64,000 nt of DNA from Globomyces pollinis-pini (lineage: Eukaryota > Chytridiomycota > Chytridiomycetes > Rhizophydiales > Globomycetaceae), in NCBI GenBank assembly GCA_025399215.1, contig MU621145.1:17228-81227 (forward strand). Reading direction: 5' to 3'. Position 1 is the first letter of the stretch. Every line of letters starts with the position of its first letter. Both the position numbers and the translations under genes were made by a program. Of the stretch, positions 1 to 11,900 are shown piece after piece. The notes below the pieces were generated by a model. That model saw only the letters and a program-made list of their open reading frames with translations, made no database searches and was not told where the DNA came from.

Positions 1-17
1 AGGGCTTGGGCAAGACT

Positions 18-715
18 ATGAATGCTCAAGATGTGACTGTTAAAGAGAAGAAAACCATCAAGGGTGATGATGTGTCAAAAACGCAAGTTTCTCATGGTTC
101 ACTAGAAAAAGAAAGCACAGATGAAGAATCTGCTGTAGAAGAAAATCATATAATAGTGCGTACTCTCGAAGAAACTGTAGAAGAAGAAGCAGTTGAAGAA
201 GAAGCAGTTGAAGAAGAAGCAGGTGAAGAATCTGAAGTGGAAGAAGTAGTTGAAGAACTTGAAGAACTTGAAGCTGACGAGGTAGAGGAACCTGAAGAAG
301 ATTCCGTCAATGATGACCCCCTTGACGAAGATGAAGCAGAAGAAGCAGAGGATGAAGAACCTGAAGAGGAAGAATCTATAAATGAAGATGCCCTTGAAGG
401 AGATGAAGAACTTGAAGAAGTTCAAGCTGAAGAAATAGAAGAACTTGAAGAACAATCCTTCAATGAAGACCCTNNNNNNNNNNNNNNNNNNNNNNNNNNN
501 NNNNNNNNNNNNNNNNNNNNNNNNNNNNNNNNNNNNNNNNNNNNNNNNNNNNNNNNNNNNNNNNNNNNNNNNNNNNNNNNNNNNNNNNNNNNNNNNNNNN
601 NNNNNNNNNNNNNNNNNNNNNNNNNNNNNNNNNNNNNNNNNNNNNNNNNNNNNNNNNNNNNNNNNNNNNAGCCGAAGAACAAGTAGAGCAATATGAAGCT
701 GAAGAAGAATTATAA
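18..715 (+). CDS. Glu-rich repetitive acidic protein, interrupted by assembly gap
   Basis: I do not recognise a family. From the ATG at 18 the frame reads a short Lys/Thr/Ser-rich head and then an almost purely acidic low-complexity protein. It has EEEAV repeats and three looser modules built around S-(V/I/F)-N-(D/E)-D-(P/A). Acidic coding resumes after the N run and stops at TAA 713-715, but in a different frame, so the gap length is only an estimate or an intron lies inside it. The frame is open back to the window edge, so the true start could lie upstream. Such proteins are often nucleolar, chromatin or cytoskeletal linkers, but nothing here settles that. Confidence 0.6.
180..227 (+). repeat. 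15-nt in-frame tandem repeat encoding (E)EEAV
   Basis: A unit of gaa-gaa-gaa-gca-gtt is repeated about three times inside the Glu-rich gene. Longer imperfect modules follow it towards the gap. Coding repeats like this are the probable reason the assembly broke at 474. Confidence 0.75.
474..669. other. assembly gap (196 N)
   Basis: A run of N lies inside the Glu-rich gene. Frames before and after do not agree, so the true gap length probably differs from 196 by 1 modulo 3, unless an intron is hidden in it. Confidence 0.95.
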
Positions 716-1022
716 TCGTATTAATTCTGAATACCTATAGACTTGTTTGGTTTATCTTACAATATACAGTTATAATTGCGATTAAATGTTGTATCATTCG
801 GTCTATCTGCTCATTAAGATCCTACAATTTGAACTGACTTTGATAAAATCCAGCTATGAGATTCAAATAGTTCTTAGTATCCATTAATGAGCTTCGAAAC
901 ATACAAGATCCGGCATTATTCAACCCAGCATCTCGTCTTTTCATCCTTGATCAACACTTTGGTGACGAGCAAGAACAAAAAGAAGAATTTGATGCGACTT
1001 TTTTGGAAACCAAATTCCAAAC
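716..1022. other. intergenic region, no gene seen
   Basis: About 300 bp between the Glu-rich gene and NIT2. One open frame here (from 887) begins at an ATG but overlaps the NIT2 start and shows no family features. I see no RNA gene or clear repeat. Confidence 0.5.
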
Positions 1023-2028
1023 ATGACCAAATTCAAACTAGCATTAATTCAATTGATGGTATCATCAAATAAACAAAACAATTTGAATAGAGCTGCAAAG
1101 TTGGTAAAGGAGGCAGCAACGAAAGGTGCAAACGTGATTGTTTTACCAGAATGCTTCAATAGTCCATATGGAACTGGATACTTTGCATCGTATGCAGAAG
1201 AATTAAAAGGAGAAACTGCATCTGTACTCAATTCACTTTGAAATTCATGTTTAGGCACTAAGTCAAATGGCTAAAGAATCAAATGTATACTTGATCGGGT
1301 ATATCTAATACTGATAACCATATAGTGGGTCTTTCCCAGAAAAACAAACTGGAGAATCAACGAAATACTTCAATACATGTACAATCTGGAATAATATTGG
1401 GGAATTGATTGGTACACACAGGAAAGTATAGCGTTACAATATTTAACGGTAGGTGCATTTGTTTGATATCAATGTACCTGGTAAAATATCATTCCAAGAA
1501 TCAAAAGTGTTATCACCTGGAAATGAATTAACAATGGTTGATACAGAATATGGTAAACTTGGTATCGGTATATGCTATGTATTTTAAATTTTCATTGACT
1601 TTCATTAGGATATTCGATTTCCAGAAATGGGTAACTCGTCGTTCAGATTAATTGTTTAGCGATGATTGCTGCCAGGAAAGGTTGTGTAGCGATGATATAT
1701 CCAGGCGCTTTCAATATGACAACCGGCCCATTACATGTAATATGAAATTCTATTTAAACTTAAGTGGGAATTATTGCAACGAGCGCGTGCTCTTGATAAT
1801 CAAATGTTTGTCGCTGCTTGTTCCCCTGCAAGAGATGTGAGTGCAGATTACCATGCTTGGGGACATTCAACAATTGTGGATCCGTTAGGTAAAGTTTTGG
1901 CCACAATGGAAGATGGTGAAGGAATTGTGGAAAGTGTGATTGATGTGGAGGAATTGAAAAATGCCAGATTGAATATTCCAATTTATTCTCAACGCCGTTT
2001 TGACGTTTACCCTGATGTGTCTGAATAA
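1023..2028 (+). CDS. NIT2: omega-amidase NIT2 (nitrilase superfamily)
   Basis: Hydrolyses alpha-ketoglutaramate and alpha-ketosuccinamate to the keto acid and ammonia; cytosolic or mitochondrial. The start is the ATG of [10 protein letters not shown], exactly where nitrilases begin. At least six introns of 27-31 nt (1224-1254, 1299-1325 and others) join the exons into one protein of about 275 aa, the usual NIT2 length. The catalytic triad is visible: Glu in [10 protein letters not shown], Lys in HRKVHLFD and Cys in GICYDIRFPE, the last completed across an intron. In-frame stops in the raw DNA all lie inside introns, so the gene is intact. Confidence 0.93.
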
Positions 2029-2089
2029 AGTGATCTCAATAAATACTTATTGTCACCAATCAGTTGATGTTATTAGTAATTTAGATTTA

Positions 2090-4570
2090 TTAATCTTCAC
2101 CAGCCGAAGAGTCCCCATCAGAGTCTGAGCTGCTGTCAGTTTCACCACTATCAGATTCTTCATCGGTTGGTACTGCTTTTGAGGATGATGCATCACCAGT
2201 CTCAGCATAGAATTCATCCAAACTAACCACTCTTTTTCTTGTCTTTTCTACTCTTTTTACAACCTTTTCTTCATTTGATATTATTCGATTTGGATTCCAA
2301 CTTTCCTCAGTATCCTAAAAATTTTAATAGACGATGAATTACTGCAACATTCCTTTCCTCGCTGGCCAAAACTTCTTTTGACCAATCTGGAAATTGTTTA
2401 TATCCTGGCATTTCGATATTGAATAAATGAGACAATGTACCAATAGTAAACGATGTATCTATATGGATTTAATAAATATAAGCTTACGGTGGTCTACTGG
2501 TGTTTCGTTCAATGGAGGAGATTGTGACAAAATGAAACAAAGCCTTTTACAATGGTCAATATTGCCCAAAATCGGTGTCACTGTAGCTTCCAACAATCGC
2601 GCTTGATCTCTGATATCATAGTTCAAGTCGTACTTTGCTAATTTTAATGTATAACCATATGCTTTTAGAATAAAATCTTCAATTCTTTTGTCTTTGAGGG
2701 GATTGGCTTGAGAGCTTAAAACTAATAAAGCTGCCAAGGTCAAAATTTGCCTTTTCACAAATACATCTTGAGTTGTAAAAGTTTTCAAGGATACTCGTAA
2801 CGCATCAGGAGCCCCATTAAAACTTGATAGATGTTGTCCTATTAACCAAATTATGGATGCCCTTGCCATAGGCACAGTAATTGTATCATATATTGACACC
2901 AGATAACCTATTAACTTGTCATACGACATTAAATGTTGAGAACTATTTTCTGTATGTAGAATACGACGAATCATAATAATAGCCTCTCCAATAATATTAT
3001 CTTTCTATTAACCAATTAATTGTTTTACCATTTCCGTTAGAGAGCAATGAAATCAGAGTTTCTAAGGTAGGTTGTGCCATTGCGGGTATCCTAGTAACAA
3101 AACGTCCCCAGACCTTCATACTTCTCAACGCAAGGTCTAAATTCGATGATCGAGCATAGCTCTTGAGGTTAGTTATGCAATAAATTACTTGGAATTCGGA
3201 TAAAATCCATAGACTATTATCTTCAGTCAACAGTAAATCCAATATGTCCAACTACCGTAAACAATAAAATTAAACCTTTAAATTTTGGGTAACTTCAGTT
3301 TCTTGGGTATAAACTGCAAAGCTTTTTAAATACGGATGCCAAGGTATAGGGTCGATAGTGATGAAAGACTTGATACTTTCTAATATCATGTACTGCTCTT
3401 CTTTCGGTCTAGTTAAACAGCGCATGAGTGAACGGCTAGAAAGTATCTTCAAATCCATCATCCCCAAGTCAAAAAATATGGTAGTAACCATTAGGACAAC
3501 CTATATTTGAGATATATAAAAAAACAATACCAATGGGTTTTGGCTGTATAGCAAAGGTTTCAAGCTGTGTATAAAGAGCGCGTGATCCGGATCCATTGTT
3601 AATTCATTCAACTCCGATGGATTTACAAAATGACTTTTAACATATCGTGCCAGCATATCCATTATCTGAACTTGACCCCATTCATCTGTCACACTCAAAA
3701 CTTTGCACAACTTTCTAAAATGTTTGTGTATCAAATCATATCGATCTGTTGAATCAATACAAATGTATGAAAAACCTGGACAAATTTCATTGATTGATGC
3801 AATAATTGGTCCCAGCACTAATGTAGACTTATCTTTTAAAATCAATTCAATTATTTCAACCAATTCATTTTTCTGGGATGGATCCATTCTATCCATTAAC
3901 AAAACGCTGTTACCGAAACGCTTTTGGTAATGATATTGCAACCGCTTTTCGTACAAAAGGTGATAAATCAACTGTTGCTCTTTTGAATGCCATTGTTACT
4001 AATTGTTATCCAGGTTTACAAATACTGATAGGTACAATTAATGGAACTAAGGTTAGGTACACAAAAACCAATACCTTTAATGCTAGATAACACTCTTAAA
4101 GATACTGTTCTAATCATTGGATTTGGATCTGATAAATCTAATAAATGTATTAGTGATTTTAACGAGATGCCTTTTTGAAAAGTGTTTATAGAGAGCAGAG
4201 AAAGATCTGGTTCTTGTTCAGCATATCTCAGCAAGTAGATATAAACTAGCTTTCGAACCTCAAAATTTGTTGAAGCAACATTCTTGATGACAGCAGCAAA
4301 GTATGAAGATACATCTTCACCTTTTGATATCGACTGCAAATTAAACTCCTATAAATTATACCGTAATCAACTTCTTTAATCCATTAATTTTTTCTTTATC
4401 AAACTAATCATCAATGTAACTACCATTACATTTGAATTTAATTCCTGGTCAATCGTCATTTCGGTTTGATATGGAGATTTAAATCCATCAATGAGATTCG
4501 ATGTTAATTTCGATGATATCCTTGAAGCTTCTGATAATCCAAACGTTGCTTGACTGAATACTTTTTCCAT
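2090..4570 (-). CDS. AP3B: AP-3 adaptor complex subunit beta
   Basis: Large subunit of the AP-3 coat that sorts cargo from Golgi or endosome to vacuole/lysosome. Exons joined by short introns give an N-terminal HEAT-repeat trunk. AP-3 beta landmarks include [72 protein letters not shown] and [14 protein letters not shown]. The C-terminus is a short basic then Ser/Asp-rich acidic hinge ending SSAGED. At about 740 aa it is shorter than the animal protein (about 1,100 aa) and near yeast Apl6, so the ear domain seems absent. The start is the ATG of [11 protein letters not shown]. Confidence 0.9.
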
Positions 4571-4931
4571 TTAAATTATGTGCAACGAAATGCTGTATGA
4601 TGAGAAAAAAATTACAAGATTGGGAGGTTCAATAGGAAGAAAATCACTATGGAGCTAATTACTGATAAATTATTTGATTAATGGTTTGGAATCATTACAA
4701 AGGACACGGATGGTTGGTGAATTTGTTTAATTCAACACGCTTGTATGGCAGGTATATCTCAATCAATTACATAAGTGACAATACCAATTATTTCTTTAAA
4801 TTATATTAAAATGGGTTTTTGAGACGATATAAATCGCGATCTGAATGATTAGTAAATACAAAAGATTACTATAGCTATTTAAAACATTCCCATTCGAATC
4901 TGTACCCGACCAGGCCAGGAACATCTGGAGA
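4571..4931. other. intergenic region, no gene seen
   Basis: About 360 AT-rich bp between the 5' end of AP-3 beta and the 3' end of the next minus-strand gene. I see no ORF, tRNA or repeat worth naming. Confidence 0.5.
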
Positions 4932-5634
4932 TTAATAGTTACAATTTACCGTTATATTGTAATTACACTTCCCAAGATTGCAATTATCAGCACAGATAGA
5001 ATCAAGTTCAAGTGTTGTTGCACTTGCTAAACAAACTGATGGTGCCCAATCACAACCAGCAACAATACCTTATTTGTTAAAGCTATCTATCATACCATTT
5101 TTTAATGTTATTTGAACTGTACGTGATTTCACGGCATAATCATCACCTCCTCTGTTCAACCACATTCCTCTAGGAGTCAATCCACATACAATTTTTTTCT
5201 GTTTGGTAGTTGCATCTGTTTGATAATACAATAAAGATAAATTTCTGTATGCACCATCATTAGTACGAAGAGTTGGTCCAACTGGTACTAAATTACCAAC
5301 ACCTGTAATGAACGACATACATTTGATTACTATTAGGTATGGTAAGCTGGCCATAGTCATCAACTTTCACCACAAATGGTGAAGTAAAACTCTTTAAATT
5401 TCCAAGCAGTGGTCCATCGTATTGAAACCAACGAAGGAAGAACAATTGAGAATCCCCTCTACTTAATACTGCACGTCTGGTAGAAACATTAAAGACACTA
5501 TCAAATGCAGAAGGAGTAAAATCTCCAGGAATTGATGATGCAGCTCCATTTTGGAACATAGTGTCTAAAAATTGGGAGCTGGATAGTTGAAGTATAAACA
5601 GAATAGACCATATTAGAACCCCAGGTTGCTTCAT
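4932..5634 (-). CDS. secreted Cys-rich protein, paralogue 1 of a tandem pair
   Basis: No recognised family. The start is the ATG of MKQPGVLIWS, giving a clean signal peptide cleaved near LSSSQ. The upstream in-frame codons are a 5' leader. Two introns of 27-28 nt resolve the apparent stops. One joins PNS to VGNLVPVG and the other joins TLKNG to IVAGCDWAPSVC. The mature protein is about 190 aa with a VDDYGQLTIPNS motif and a Cys-rich C-terminus around CDWAPSVC and CADNCNLGKC. It shares both motif regions and intron positions with the neighbouring gene, so the pair arose by duplication. Probably an extracellular or wall protein (inference). Confidence 0.75.
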
Positions 5635-5675
5635 TTGTGTGAAAGTTTGTTTTGATCGCGTCGAGCAAACAAGCA

Positions 5676-5683
5676 ATTTATAA
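5676..5683 (-). promoter_or_regulatory. TATA box of secreted paralogue 1
   Basis: TATAAAT-type element on the minus strand, about 42-49 nt upstream of the ATG at 5634. Its position fits a short leader, as at other promoters in this window. Confidence 0.5.
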
Positions 5684-5943
5684 CATCCTTTCAACCAAAC
5701 AATTGCAAATAAATGGCGAAAAACACACCCATTAGACTGAATTATTTTTATTTGATACATTCTATTGTTTTCTAATTGATGCTTTTCATCCTATATATAT
5801 CCCTCGCTAAAAATGAGCAATTGATCAGCTTGCCATAACTACTTAGAGTATTACCACTTGCATCGGTCCCTTGCCAAGCTAGCCTAACCTTTTTATGTTA
5901 AACTTATTATGATAGATGGTTACTGTTGCGTTGCATGTTTTTG

Positions 5944-6630
5944 CTAGGTAATGTTCAACATATTGGGAAACTTACATGGACACAGTTCGCTGCAAATGTT
6001 ATTGACGCAATTACATCCGGATAATATGCATTGTGTTGGTGCCCATTCAAAATTTACAATCTCGCCTAACGTTTAAATCAACTTTTAAACCTTGTTTAAC
6101 TGTCACCAATGCGGTTCTCCCTGGAACATAAAATGTCTGGCCAAATCTATTCACTGATAAATGCTGGTATGGTAGTTCTAAATGCTTCCCTAATTGTAAG
6201 CATATTTTGATATTCCATACCTGACACATACCAAATCAAACTTACGTTTGCATAGTTCGCACCAGATGCTAAAGTATCAAGTATGTCCCAGCCTATTGAT
6301 AAGATATTATCCAGTTACTGTTTGGAACCGACATTTCCGTGTAATCATCTATCATTATGGAGTTTTAGTATTACCAACAGTTGGGTAATATACACCTGTA
6401 TACCTTCTCTGACCTGTATCCGTGCCCTTTACAAGTCTGAAATACATCATAATTTGATTTCCTCGACTAATGGATGGTGCCAATGACTTTGTAGATACAC
6501 TTGGCCAAAGCGTTCTGACACTCTGTAAATATCCCAAGAATGGTTTTGCAGCTTCGTACATTGAATCATACAAAGCAAAACTCTGACAGTGTATTATACC
6601 CACCCATAACCAGAACTGTAGAACTCTCAT
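5944..6630 (-). CDS. secreted Cys-rich protein, paralogue 2 of a tandem pair
   Basis: Start ATG of MRVLQFWLWV with a signal peptide (MRVLQFWLWVGIIHCQSFA). Four introns of 25-26 nt give a chain that mirrors its neighbour: VDDYTEMSVPNS against VDDYGQLTIPNS, and FEWAPTQC against CDWAPSVC. A Cys-rich tail containing CNCVNNIC follows. Identity is low, so the duplication is old or the proteins evolve fast. The extreme 3' end is ambiguous: a stop at 5944, or one more intron leading to a slightly longer tail. Function unknown; extracellular by signal peptide. Confidence 0.7.
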
Positions 6631-6719
6631 TTTTTGGCTAAGAATTGAGAGGGTTAGACGCGTTCTTCCATTCCTACATACATTATCAAATAACACTTTT
6701 ATGATGTTTAAATGAATTA

Positions 6720-7742
6720 TTATTTATTGGCCATAGAGTATTCCGGAAATATACTGGTTAACGTTTCATAAAACAGTTCAGAAAACATGTCATCTACATT
6801 TGTACCATTCAATGCCGAAACTTCAAAAAACCTTTCATTTTGATTATTAAGCAAACTGAATAGTTTACCTCGCTTTACACATATCTGCCATTTGTTCTCC
6901 TTGTTCAAATGTGACTTCACGTTTCTCTTCCAAGTCAGATTTGTTTCCAAGTACATACAAAATTACATCTGTTGTACAGTATTGTTTAAATTCTTCAATC
7001 CTAATTTGAATCCATTAATATACAGCAGGCAAACCATCTCTTTAGCGATGCGTATGTTGATATATCAGATATATCGTATACCAAAATAACCTAACATTTA
7101 AAAACATGCCATCATACTCCATGTGTATCTTTATAGAACTCATTCCTGATATCAAAATAAACATCGTCCCCAGCAGTATCCCAAAAATTGACTTTAACTA
7201 CAAAATATTAAGGCATAAATTTCACCATCTTCCAAGTGTGTTTTAAATGATTTGACACCGTAATCAATTCCTATTGTAGATACATATTCTTCCATGAACT
7301 ACGTGAATATCAACATATTCGAATTACTTTCGATTCACAATATCTTTTTATCAAACAACTTTTGCCAACAGTAGAATCTCCAATGCTCAATATTTTTATC
7401 CTACCAATAAATAACACTGGATTACCTTTTATATTCTGATGGTTCATTTGCTGACGGTGGTGATGGTTTGGTTTGCTTTGGGGGTAATTGTGGAACAAGT
7501 GTCTTTGAAGCGGCTCTATTATTCGGAAGTGGTGGTTTTAAGCGAGTAACAGACTGAGTTCCAGTTTTGTCTTTCATTGAAATATTATTTGTGGATGAAT
7601 GTACAGCTTTAGCATTCTTTATATTTCCAGTTGATTTCGTCGTATCATTTGATTTTAGATTTTGTATATGTTTGTTCTGTACTGTGTTTTTTAATGCTGG
7701 TGGGTCTTCTATCAATTCGTCGTCGCTATTATCGCTACTCAT
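6720..7742 (-). CDS. RJL/RBJ-family small GTPase (Rab-like) with long N-terminal extension
   Basis: Ras-superfamily GTPase of the RJL family (animal RBJ/DNAJC27), a family proposed to serve the flagellum and absent from most non-flagellated lineages. Splicing gives the P-loop GDSTVGKSC, the family signature TIGIDYGV, switch II DTAG, NEFYKDTHGVILVYDIS (very close to animal RBJ), G4 NKSD and G5 SALNG. About 105 Ser/Thr/Asn/Pro-rich residues precede the G domain. The protein ends MANK, with no prenylation Cys and no J domain. At least five introns of about 27 nt. Start is the ATG at 7742; no better start lies closer to the G domain. Confidence 0.85.
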
Positions 7743-7933
7743 TTAAAAGACGTGTCAAAAATAGTCTAATTTTCTCTCTCATTATTTCGATACAAGCGCT
7801 CAATCTTAACTTCAATCTCCTCAACGAAGGAGAATAAAATCAACAAATGCTCAATTCAATTAAAATTCACTCCATTATCTTTATAAGTCCAAAACTAATG
7901 GAAGCATGTGTTATTAGCACCTACAGTATTAAA

Positions 7934-8758
7934 TCATAAAGTTGAATTACTTTCTTCATGAATTTCCATTTCAGACTTTTTGAATTGATTCAACTCTTCA
8001 CGAATTTCTACTTTCATCTGTTGTGTAAGATTTTTGAAAGTTGCAGTAGCATCAGGTTTACGATTGTATTCAGATTTACGAAAGGTAGGTAAGACTTCAA
8101 CAGTTTCAGACCAGATTAATATCTTTGCAGCTTGTAACTCTTCGACTGCTGGTCGATCTCTGATCTTGGCACTGAGGGTATCCTCTAAGATGGATCGTTT
8201 TAATTGTTCTTGTGCATTTAAAAGAGCCGGACTAACGGCGGCATTTCCAGTACCTATAACAATGAATTCATTTGTACACGTTACTCTTAAGAATATTTTG
8301 TTGTTCCAATTGGGCCTTTTCAGGTCTTTTTTTAAGACATCCTTTCAAAACTTTCTTTTTACTTTCAAAACTTTCTTCTTCTATTGTTTCTTCCATTTCA
8401 GATTCTAAAATGAGATTTATGAGTAAATGATTGATACCTCCTTTGAGAATATTTCGATTCTTTAGGTCATCCTTAGATGGTCGTAAACTGATTTTACGAG
8501 CTAATGTATCTTTCTTCTTCTCTTCTTCTAATGCCATTTTCTGTTGTACAATAGCATTGGATATTCCACTATTCACCTCATCTTCTATACATTGTTAATA
8601 CTTTAAAAGGTATACCTCGTAATATATTCTTTTGTACCAACTCTTGTGGTGATGCCCTGGTACTAAATCGTTTCCCCAAATCTATCTTTATCAGATGGTA
8701 TTGGGTTACCATTGACGATTTTGGATAATCCTCCTTTCTCTGCTGCTACTTCTGCCAT
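7934..8758 (-). CDS. RPEL-repeat protein (putative G-actin binding)
   Basis: Four RPEL-type units can be read: around RASPQELVQKNIL, ISLRPSKDDLKNRNIL, KKRPEKAQLEQQNIL and IRDRPAVEELQAAKIL, each with the R-P/S-x-x-(E/D)-L...(N/K)-I-L core. In known proteins RPEL motifs bind monomeric actin. Introns of 28-33 nt join MAEVAAEKGGLSKIVN to the first unit and remove in-frame stops. The protein is about 240 aa and ends in a charged helix. The last codons are uncertain because a 30-nt intron could add a short tail. It lacks an SAP domain, so it is not an MRTF. A small actin buffer or PHACTR-like regulator is an inference. Confidence 0.75.
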
Positions 8759-8942
8759 TTTGCGTGATTTGAAAGTCTATTTTTTTCGTGAGTTGGAAAA
8801 TATAAATGTAGTAAACAATGGAAACTATTTATACAAACTGAATGTGTTGGAGCATATCCAAGATTGATTATACAAAGAATACTTATATTCAAAAATTTAT
8901 ATTCATTTGATTAGGTTATAATATAATTGATCAATAACTTAT

Positions 8943-11900
8943 CTATCCCTTATAAAAAGGCCACTTCAATCTTGTTGGCAATGACTTCTTATCATTGAAA
9001 TAGCGATGTGCTAGATATACACTTTGAGTATTCATATAATCAGGATGCTTTGCAAATTCCAAATTTGGTTGACCATCTGGGTTAAAGAGCCGAAGTTCTT
9101 CCAATGGAACAGCAGAACTATTGTTAAATGATTGACAATTACTATTCTAGAGGGGTGTGGAAATATGATATCAAAGTTTCACCAGGTTGACAAACTGGCA
9201 TATTATGATCCCGTTCATCTTCAGGAACCATCTAAAGAGTTATTCAACAATAACTTACCAAAGCTGGCCACCAGAATGGTGCATCTTCTTGTGGATCCAC
9301 CCAGACCACCCTGGGGACAACATAGCTCATTTTTGGTACCACACCCTTGACAATACCAATGGACATAGAGTTATCATCGTCATTTCCAATAGTAAATGAA
9401 TCCGCAGATACGTCACTTGAAGAATCTGCATAATTTGGTTCTAAAATTAAGTTGAGGGCAGTTACCAGATTGTCGAGATTTTCTTTTTGATTCATTAATA
9501 TCTTCCATGACTACATCAATCGACTCTTCTTGGTGTAAAGATGCATTCTGATCTTGCGATGGCATTGAAGAGTCCAATGGAATCGACTGGTTCTCAGTTA
9601 TAATTTTATTCGGAGAATCGATCAACATGTTGAGTTCCTGATGACCATCTTTATCTTCATTGACTACCTTTCCGGGGTTTTCAATATTTTCCATCACAGG
9701 AGCAGGCTCGTTGTTGATTTCTGGAGCAATTTCATCCACTATAGAGATTAGGCTCTCTTCCGAATCTCCTTTGGACAACACAAAACAAGCTAAATATTAA
9801 ATCAAGATTCTTACAAGGCACAGATGGTGGCTTAATATCTTGTATGTGCTCCTGATCTTCATCCTCAACAACATTTGTAGATTTTTGCTTTTTGACCTAT
9901 GAATAAGACATAATAATCTAACCCTTGGTCTAACTTTTGAAGATTTATGAACAAATTTTCTATCAGGCCATTCAATATCAAAAATCAATTCATGTCTGTA
10001 ACATCGACTACAGTGAGTAGCTTGCATGATAGAGGTATCTAAAAAGACCGTAGGTCTAGCGGTTATATCCAACACCGTTTGACAAATTTCGCAATTGCCC
10101 TCCGGTGCTTTTCGTTTACGTTTTTCCAACTCCAATTTTGCATCCAATCCAATCAGATCTTTTTTCGTCAAATCTCGGTAAGAAAATGTAGACTTTATCC
10201 CACGGGTAGGTCTGTTTCTAACCTGTAAAGTTTCACTAATGACACCAGTAGTCCCAAGTTTTGGAGCGAACGCTCCTGTGGTATATCTAATTTTAGATAC
10301 ATGAAACATTACAATTCGCAACTGGCACATAAGCATTCACAATTGTTCTCGCCGAAATAATTGTCGCCATAGTAGGTTGTTAATTCCTCTCCAATTTCGA
10401 TCCGACGTTTGACTTTGAAAAAGATTTCATCAGAGCCATTTCCAGCTGGGATAAACTATAGTTATTAGGCTATTAAAATATATACTTGACAATTGGCACG
10501 ACAATCATGGTTGACAAATCGCGCAGGTCCGGTAAATAAACAATTTGCATCCCGTTTGGAGGAATACATGACTGAAAAATCGCGATTATCAAGCATTTTT
10601 TCTTCCTCTGGTGTCAACTCTACTATAAATCCACACATAAATTTAATTTCATCACCATTCTCCCATACTCTTGTCGAACGAACTCGAGCTTCCACTTTAT
10701 CAGTGCTCTTATAACGGAACGTTCGGTCTATTTCATATCCAGCACGTACATGATACATATTGATATACCGCCGACAATGACTAATTTTCGTTAATGTAAT
10801 AAACTTACTCGCCAAATAATTTTAAATCCCTGTCAACATTTGGAGCCAAGCACCCCTTTAACACCAATACAGCATTTTCAAGTAAACGAGCATCTTTTTC
10901 AGGGTTCAAATAGCGACTTTTATCTATTGGTGTTCCATTGGGAAAAAATAAATCCGTCAATAAAGCCACAAAATCATCTGTGGTGATCTTATTGTTAATA
11001 ATGGCTCTAATATAGTAAGCAATACATTGTGGAAAATAAAGTTCATCAATTTCATCAAAAATAGGATGATGAAGAAGAGAATCTAAAATATTTAATATAT
11101 TCAAACTTACAGTTAGTTTCAAAATCTAAATGCATTTTATGGGTTGTAAACGATAGAAAGAATGCATCCAAGAATAGGTTTGTTAAAATATCATCATATT
11201 CCGAAATGGACTGATACCGAGATTGTATATGTACAGGACCAAATTGAAGAGTGTTCAACACGTCGGATTTTCGAAGTTCATATTCAACCATTGTTGCCTT
11301 TGCAAGATTAACCGAATCTTGTAGTCGGTCAGCATCCTCTTGGAAGCTATATAGACATTCTTCAAGATCAAAATCACTTTTAACAGATACAGCCTCACTA
11401 ATTTCAACTGTCTCCTTTTCCGATTGATCATCAACAATCGTTGGTGTTGAATTTTCGTTCTCCTTTTGTTCTGAAAGAAGAATATGATTTTTCACCATGC
11501 TTATGCCTTGGTTTGTTAAACTACCATCATATTCACTAATAGACTGATGTCGAGATTGGATATGTACAGGACTAAATTGAACAGCATTCAAAACGTCAGA
11601 TTTTCGCAATTCATATTCAACCATTGTTGCCTTTGCAAGATTAACCGAATCTTGTAGTCGGTCAGCATCCTTTTGGAAGCTATATAGACATCCTTCAAGA
11701 TCAAAATCACTTTTAACAGAAGTAACCTCGCTGATTTCAACTGTTTCCTTTTCCGATTGATCATCTTCAACAGTTGGTGTTGAATTTTCCTTCTCTGTTT
11801 GTTCTTCAGAAACTATATCATTTATGTGTATCTCTTGTGATTGAGACATAATCACTTCACCAGAATCATTTCCATATTCATCTCCTTCAATATCAAGAAA

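Noticed and set aside
102..455. Minus-strand frame of 117 codons, very rich in Phe
   Set aside because: It is the antisense of the GAA-rich Glu repeats; composition is an artefact and it lacks any family feature.
5293..5760. Longer N-terminus for secreted paralogue 1 starting at 5760
   Set aside because: The first codon is not ATG, a TATA-like element lies inside that stretch, and the internal ATG at 5634 gives a clean signal peptide.
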